Virus record (IMG/VR): IMGVR_UViG_3300033064_002330
Span: 1-58,251 of that record
From: a virus
DNA length: 58,251 bases
Direction: 5' to 3' (one strand)
Under the pieces are notes generated by a model. The model was given only the letters and a program-made list of their open reading frames with translations, ran no database searches and was not told the origin of the DNA. The translations under genes were made by a program, and so were the position numbers. Of the stretch, positions 56,159-58,251 are shown in pieces; positions within the stretch are counted from its first letter, which is position 1, and each line of letters opens with the position of its first letter.

Positions 56159-56953
56159 ATGAAAGACGGAAAGACGGGCCAGGCGTTCGGCGGCCTACAC
56201 GTAGATGTATCGACGCCCCCCGACCCGAATCCTGTGAGGATAGCCGACGCGCAAGGCGCCGCGCCGCCCCCAGCTGACGACGACGTGGCGATCGGCGACG
56301 AGGTCGCGAAGGCCCTGGACGCCGAGGTCGAGGAACTGGACGACGACGCCCGCGAGGCCGCGGAGTTGGCCCAACGGTACGCGTCGCCGCCTGGGCAGTT
56401 GAATATGAATCTAATCGGCGATTTCTGCGACGCCCTGAACCGCAAGGACACGGCGGCGGCGACGGCGTCGGGCGCGGCGACGGAGGCCTCGACCCTCGAG
56501 CCGTTGATGATCGCGGCCCTCGAGGCGGCGGGTTGCTCGCGGATCGCATTCGGCGATCGCGTGATCGCGCCGAAGCACGACGTCGAGGTCACCTACCCGA
56601 GGGGGAAGGACGCGTTGATCCCCGTCCTGAAGGCGGCCGTGCCGGGAACGCCGATCGTCGCCGATGGCGGCGAGACCGTGATGGGCAAGGACGGCGAGCC
56701 GATCCTGGTCGACGGCGAACCGCAAACCTACCAGGAGGGCGAGCAGTTACTCGACGAAAACGGCGACGGGATGTTTTACGAAGGCGACGACCTGTCCGCG
56801 TTGGTGCGGGAGAAGACGGAGGTCGCCCACGCAACGTTGAAGGCCCTCGTGCGGGAATGCCGCGACGCTGACCCTCCGCGCGAACTGCCGGACGCGATCC
56901 GCGACCTCGTCGGAACCTCGATCAAAACGTCCCTGTCAATCACGAAGCTCTAA
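56159..56953 (+). CDS. Acidic early-type protein, unknown
   Basis: A 264-residue protein behind GGGAGGAACACCCACG. First ~75 residues are disordered and acidic; the rest mixes helices and a Gly-rich loop (GKDGEPILVDGEPQTY). It precedes a single-strand-binding-like candidate and the primase, so a replication link is possible. No family recognised. Confidence 0.55.
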   Translation: MKDGKTGQAFGGLHVDVSTPPDPNPVRIADAQGAAPPPADDDVAIGDEVAKALDAEVEELDDDAREAAELAQRYASPPGQLNMNLIGDFCDALNRKDTAAATASGAATEASTLEPLMIAALEAAGCSRIAFGDRVIAPKHDVEVTYPRGKDALIPVLKAAVPGTPIVADGGETVMGKDGEPILVDGEPQTYQEGEQLLDENGDGMFYEGDDLSALVREKTEVAHATLKALVRECRDADPPRELPDAIRDLVGTSIKTSLSITKL

Positions 56954-57016
56954 ACAGTCCGACGCGACGCCTGCCTTTCGGCGGGCGAACCTGACGCACC
57001 CGGAGGAACGGACACA

Positions 57017-57850
57017 ATGGGTAAGAATGGCAAAGCAACAGAAAAGGGCCTCGCGAAGACGGACGCGACCGGGAACAAACTCGCCGTCCCGTTCGGGCCC
57101 CTCCTGATGGAGGAGGCGCAGGCCGAGGCGGTTGCGGCGGCCCTGTCGGTCAACCTCGGAGGAGGGACCCTCGATCCGTTCAGCCTCCCGCACCTGACCA
57201 TCCCGTCGTCGGGCACGACGACTTGGTCGGTTCCGACGTCGGAGGGCGTCGTCGAGGTGAAGGAGTTCGACGCCGTGATCCTGATTCTGTCCGGCACCCG
57301 TCGCCAATTCTTTGCGGCGGCCTACAAGGGCGGCGGAGGTCCGCCCGACTGCGCGTCGGCCGACGGGGTCCTCGGGGTCGGCGACCCTGGCGGCGCCTGC
57401 GCGTCGTGTGAGTTCGCGGAGTGGGGATCGGCGACGGACGCGCAGGGCGAATCGACGCGCGGGCAGGCGTGTGGTGAACGTCGCCACCTCTTCCTTCTCG
57501 CCGACTGCACAGACGGGCCCCTCTTCTTCAATATGCCCGCGACGTCCGCGAAACTGTTGACGGAGTACCTCGGGCAGATCGGTTGGAAGGGGCAGATGTA
57601 TAACCAAGTCGCAACGCGGATCGCCCTCGAGGTTCACAAGACGGCGAGTTCGCCGGACTTTTCGCGGGCGACGTTTGCGTTTGCAGGCGTCCTCGATCCG
57701 AAGGCCGCAGCGGTCGCCGCCGGTTTCAAGGCGGCCCTCGAGGGTGCGATATCCACCGCGTCGCCGGACCCGCGCGATCAGGCCGCGGTTCCGCGCGTCA
57801 AAGAAACGCCCGCCGAGGAGGTCGACCCCGACCTCGACCCGGATGTGTAG
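57017..57850 (+). CDS. Replication-linked protein with zinc motif
   Basis: A 277-residue protein. Residues ~100-175 hold CASADGVLGVGDPGGACASC and CGERRHLFLL, a conserved-looking Cys cluster followed by a strand-rich part (PLFFNMPATSAKLLTEYL). I know this pattern from unnamed phage proteins near replication genes, but not its function; single-stranded DNA binding is a guess. The tail is acidic (EEVDPDLDPDV), as in many ssDNA-binding proteins. It stands next to the primase. Leader CGGAGGAACGG. Confidence 0.58.
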   Translation: MGKNGKATEKGLAKTDATGNKLAVPFGPLLMEEAQAEAVAAALSVNLGGGTLDPFSLPHLTIPSSGTTTWSVPTSEGVVEVKEFDAVILILSGTRRQFFAAAYKGGGGPPDCASADGVLGVGDPGGACASCEFAEWGSATDAQGESTRGQACGERRHLFLLADCTDGPLFFNMPATSAKLLTEYLGQIGWKGQMYNQVATRIALEVHKTASSPDFSRATFAFAGVLDPKAAAVAAGFKAALEGAISTASPDPRDQAAVPRVKETPAEEVDPDLDPDV

Positions 57851-57865
57851 ACAGGCGAGCCGCAA

Positions 57866-57890
57866 GGGGGCGCCGACCGACGGCGCCCCC
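57866..57890 (+). terminator. Perfect hairpin before primase
   Basis: GGGGGCGCCG (57866-57875) pairs with CGGCGCCCCC (57881-57890) around ACCGA, 16 bases after the previous stop and 30 bases before the primase start. No T run. Confidence 0.5.
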
Positions 57891-57919
57891 GCCTCACTAC
57901 ACGCCGGGAGGGGCGAGCA

Positions 57920-58251
57920 TTGCAACCGATCAACACGCACGAATTCATTCACGCCCTCTATGCCGAAGGCGGCGACGCAACGGAAGGCCTCTTCCTGCAC
58001 GTCTGGACGCTGCCCAACGCCCTGACCAAGTGGTTCCCTGCCAACCCCCCCGGAGTCGTGTCGGCGGCCGCCTACGTCGACGCATTGGACGACGACCGGG
58101 ATGTTTACGTCGGCGTCGGTCTCGGACCCGCCGACCTGGGGGAGAAGGCCCGCGTCGGGAACGACGACGATCCTAAGCGCGGCGTGACCGGCGCGGCCGG
58201 TTTGGTCGCCCTCGTCGCCGACCTCGATTTCGCAGGCGATCACAAGAAACA
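57920..58251 (+). CDS. AEP-type DNA primase/polymerase, N-terminal part
   Basis: Starts at TTG 57920 behind GGGAGGGGCG and runs off the window end; because the last 141 bases equal the first 141, it continues at position 2 (see that entry). The first ~90 residues (MQPINTHEFIHALYAEGGDA and onward) form the N-terminal lobe before the catalytic DLD. This start gives 591 residues, a usual size. No ATG exists in the correct place. Confidence 0.85.
   Translation, partial: MQPINTHEFIHALYAEGGDATEGLFLHVWTLPNALTKWFPANPPGVVSAAAYVDALDDDRDVYVGVGLGPADLGEKARVGNDDDPKRGVTGAAGLVALVADLDFAGDHKK
58111..58251. repeat. Terminal redundancy, right copy
   Basis: Exact repeat of positions 1-141; marks circularity of the assembled molecule. 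Confidence 0.95.

Noticed and set aside
51799-56279. Shared 16-mer CCGCCCCCAGCTGACG at 51799 and 56264
   Set aside because: Short, encodes a Pro-Pro-Ala-Asp stretch in both genes and may be chance; not enough for a repeat call.
1-58251. tRNA genes, CRISPR arrays, integrase or transposase
   Set aside because: No cloverleaf or TTCGA-loop candidates in the gaps, no spaced repeats of CRISPR type, and no recombinase motifs in any convincing protein.

Overview
The window is a complete circular genome of a tailed double-stranded DNA phage, most likely with a long non-contractile (siphovirus-type) tail. The last 141 bases repeat the first 141 exactly, so the unique circle is 58,110 bp and one gene, a primase, runs across the ends. 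All genes I can support lie on the + strand and are tightly packed, often with ATGA or GTGA start/stop overlaps. The sequence is GC-rich, by eye about two thirds. Promoters that can be seen are sigma70-like and Shine-Dalgarno sites are strong (GGGAGGAACACC-type), which fits a high-GC bacterial host, perhaps an actinobacterium. No gene names the host. I see no integrase, no tRNA, no CRISPR array and no IS element.

Layout. (1) 57920-58251 plus 1-13682 holds replication and host-interaction genes: AEP primase, SF1 helicase, RuvC-like resolvase, an HTH protein behind a palindromic promoter, an RNase H-like protein, a sulfotransferase-like protein, an ASCH protein, two DNA methyltransferases, a membrane-anchored 3D-domain protein, a deoxyribosyltransferase-like protein and several small zinc-binding proteins. 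(2) 13722-16732 holds the terminase subunits and a class I methyltransferase. (3) 16733-17012 is a structured, gene-free 280 bp stretch with GTTTAACG boxes that also occur in the gap after the primase. (4) 17013-28953 holds portal, a protease with a nested scaffold, major capsid, a threefold-repeat decoration-like protein, connector, a MuF-like head protein carrying a zincin domain, and neck proteins. (5) 28955-47243 holds tail terminator candidate, tail tube, assembly chaperone with a possible frameshifted extension, a short tape measure, tail-tip and fibre proteins rich in repeats, and a fused double glycosyltransferase. (6) 47240-49155 is the lysis cassette. (7) A strong hairpin terminator at 49231 is followed by an early-type region (49387-57850) of small genes behind at least three sigma70-like promoters, with a SNF2 helicase and an HTH protein, leading back into the primase.

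How it fits together. Two promoters of region 7 share the palindromic operator TTTACAGGTGTAAA, so the early small genes are probably controlled together. The SNF2 helicase, primase, SF1 helicase and RuvC-like nuclease look like one replication/recombination module; no separate DNA polymerase is visible. The two methyltransferases without a restriction partner probably protect phage DNA. Sulfotransferase, CmoB-like methyltransferase and the glycosyltransferase fusion suggest chemical modification of a surface or of virion proteins. The most unusual features are the two GTTTAACG arrays, the zincin fused to the MuF protein, the fused glycosyltransferases in the tail block, the nested scaffold start, and two places where a reading-frame change seems needed (about 32115 and 51965). 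No intergenic stretch exceeds 300 bases; the longest (16733-17012, 49156-49386, 1586-1772) are described below.
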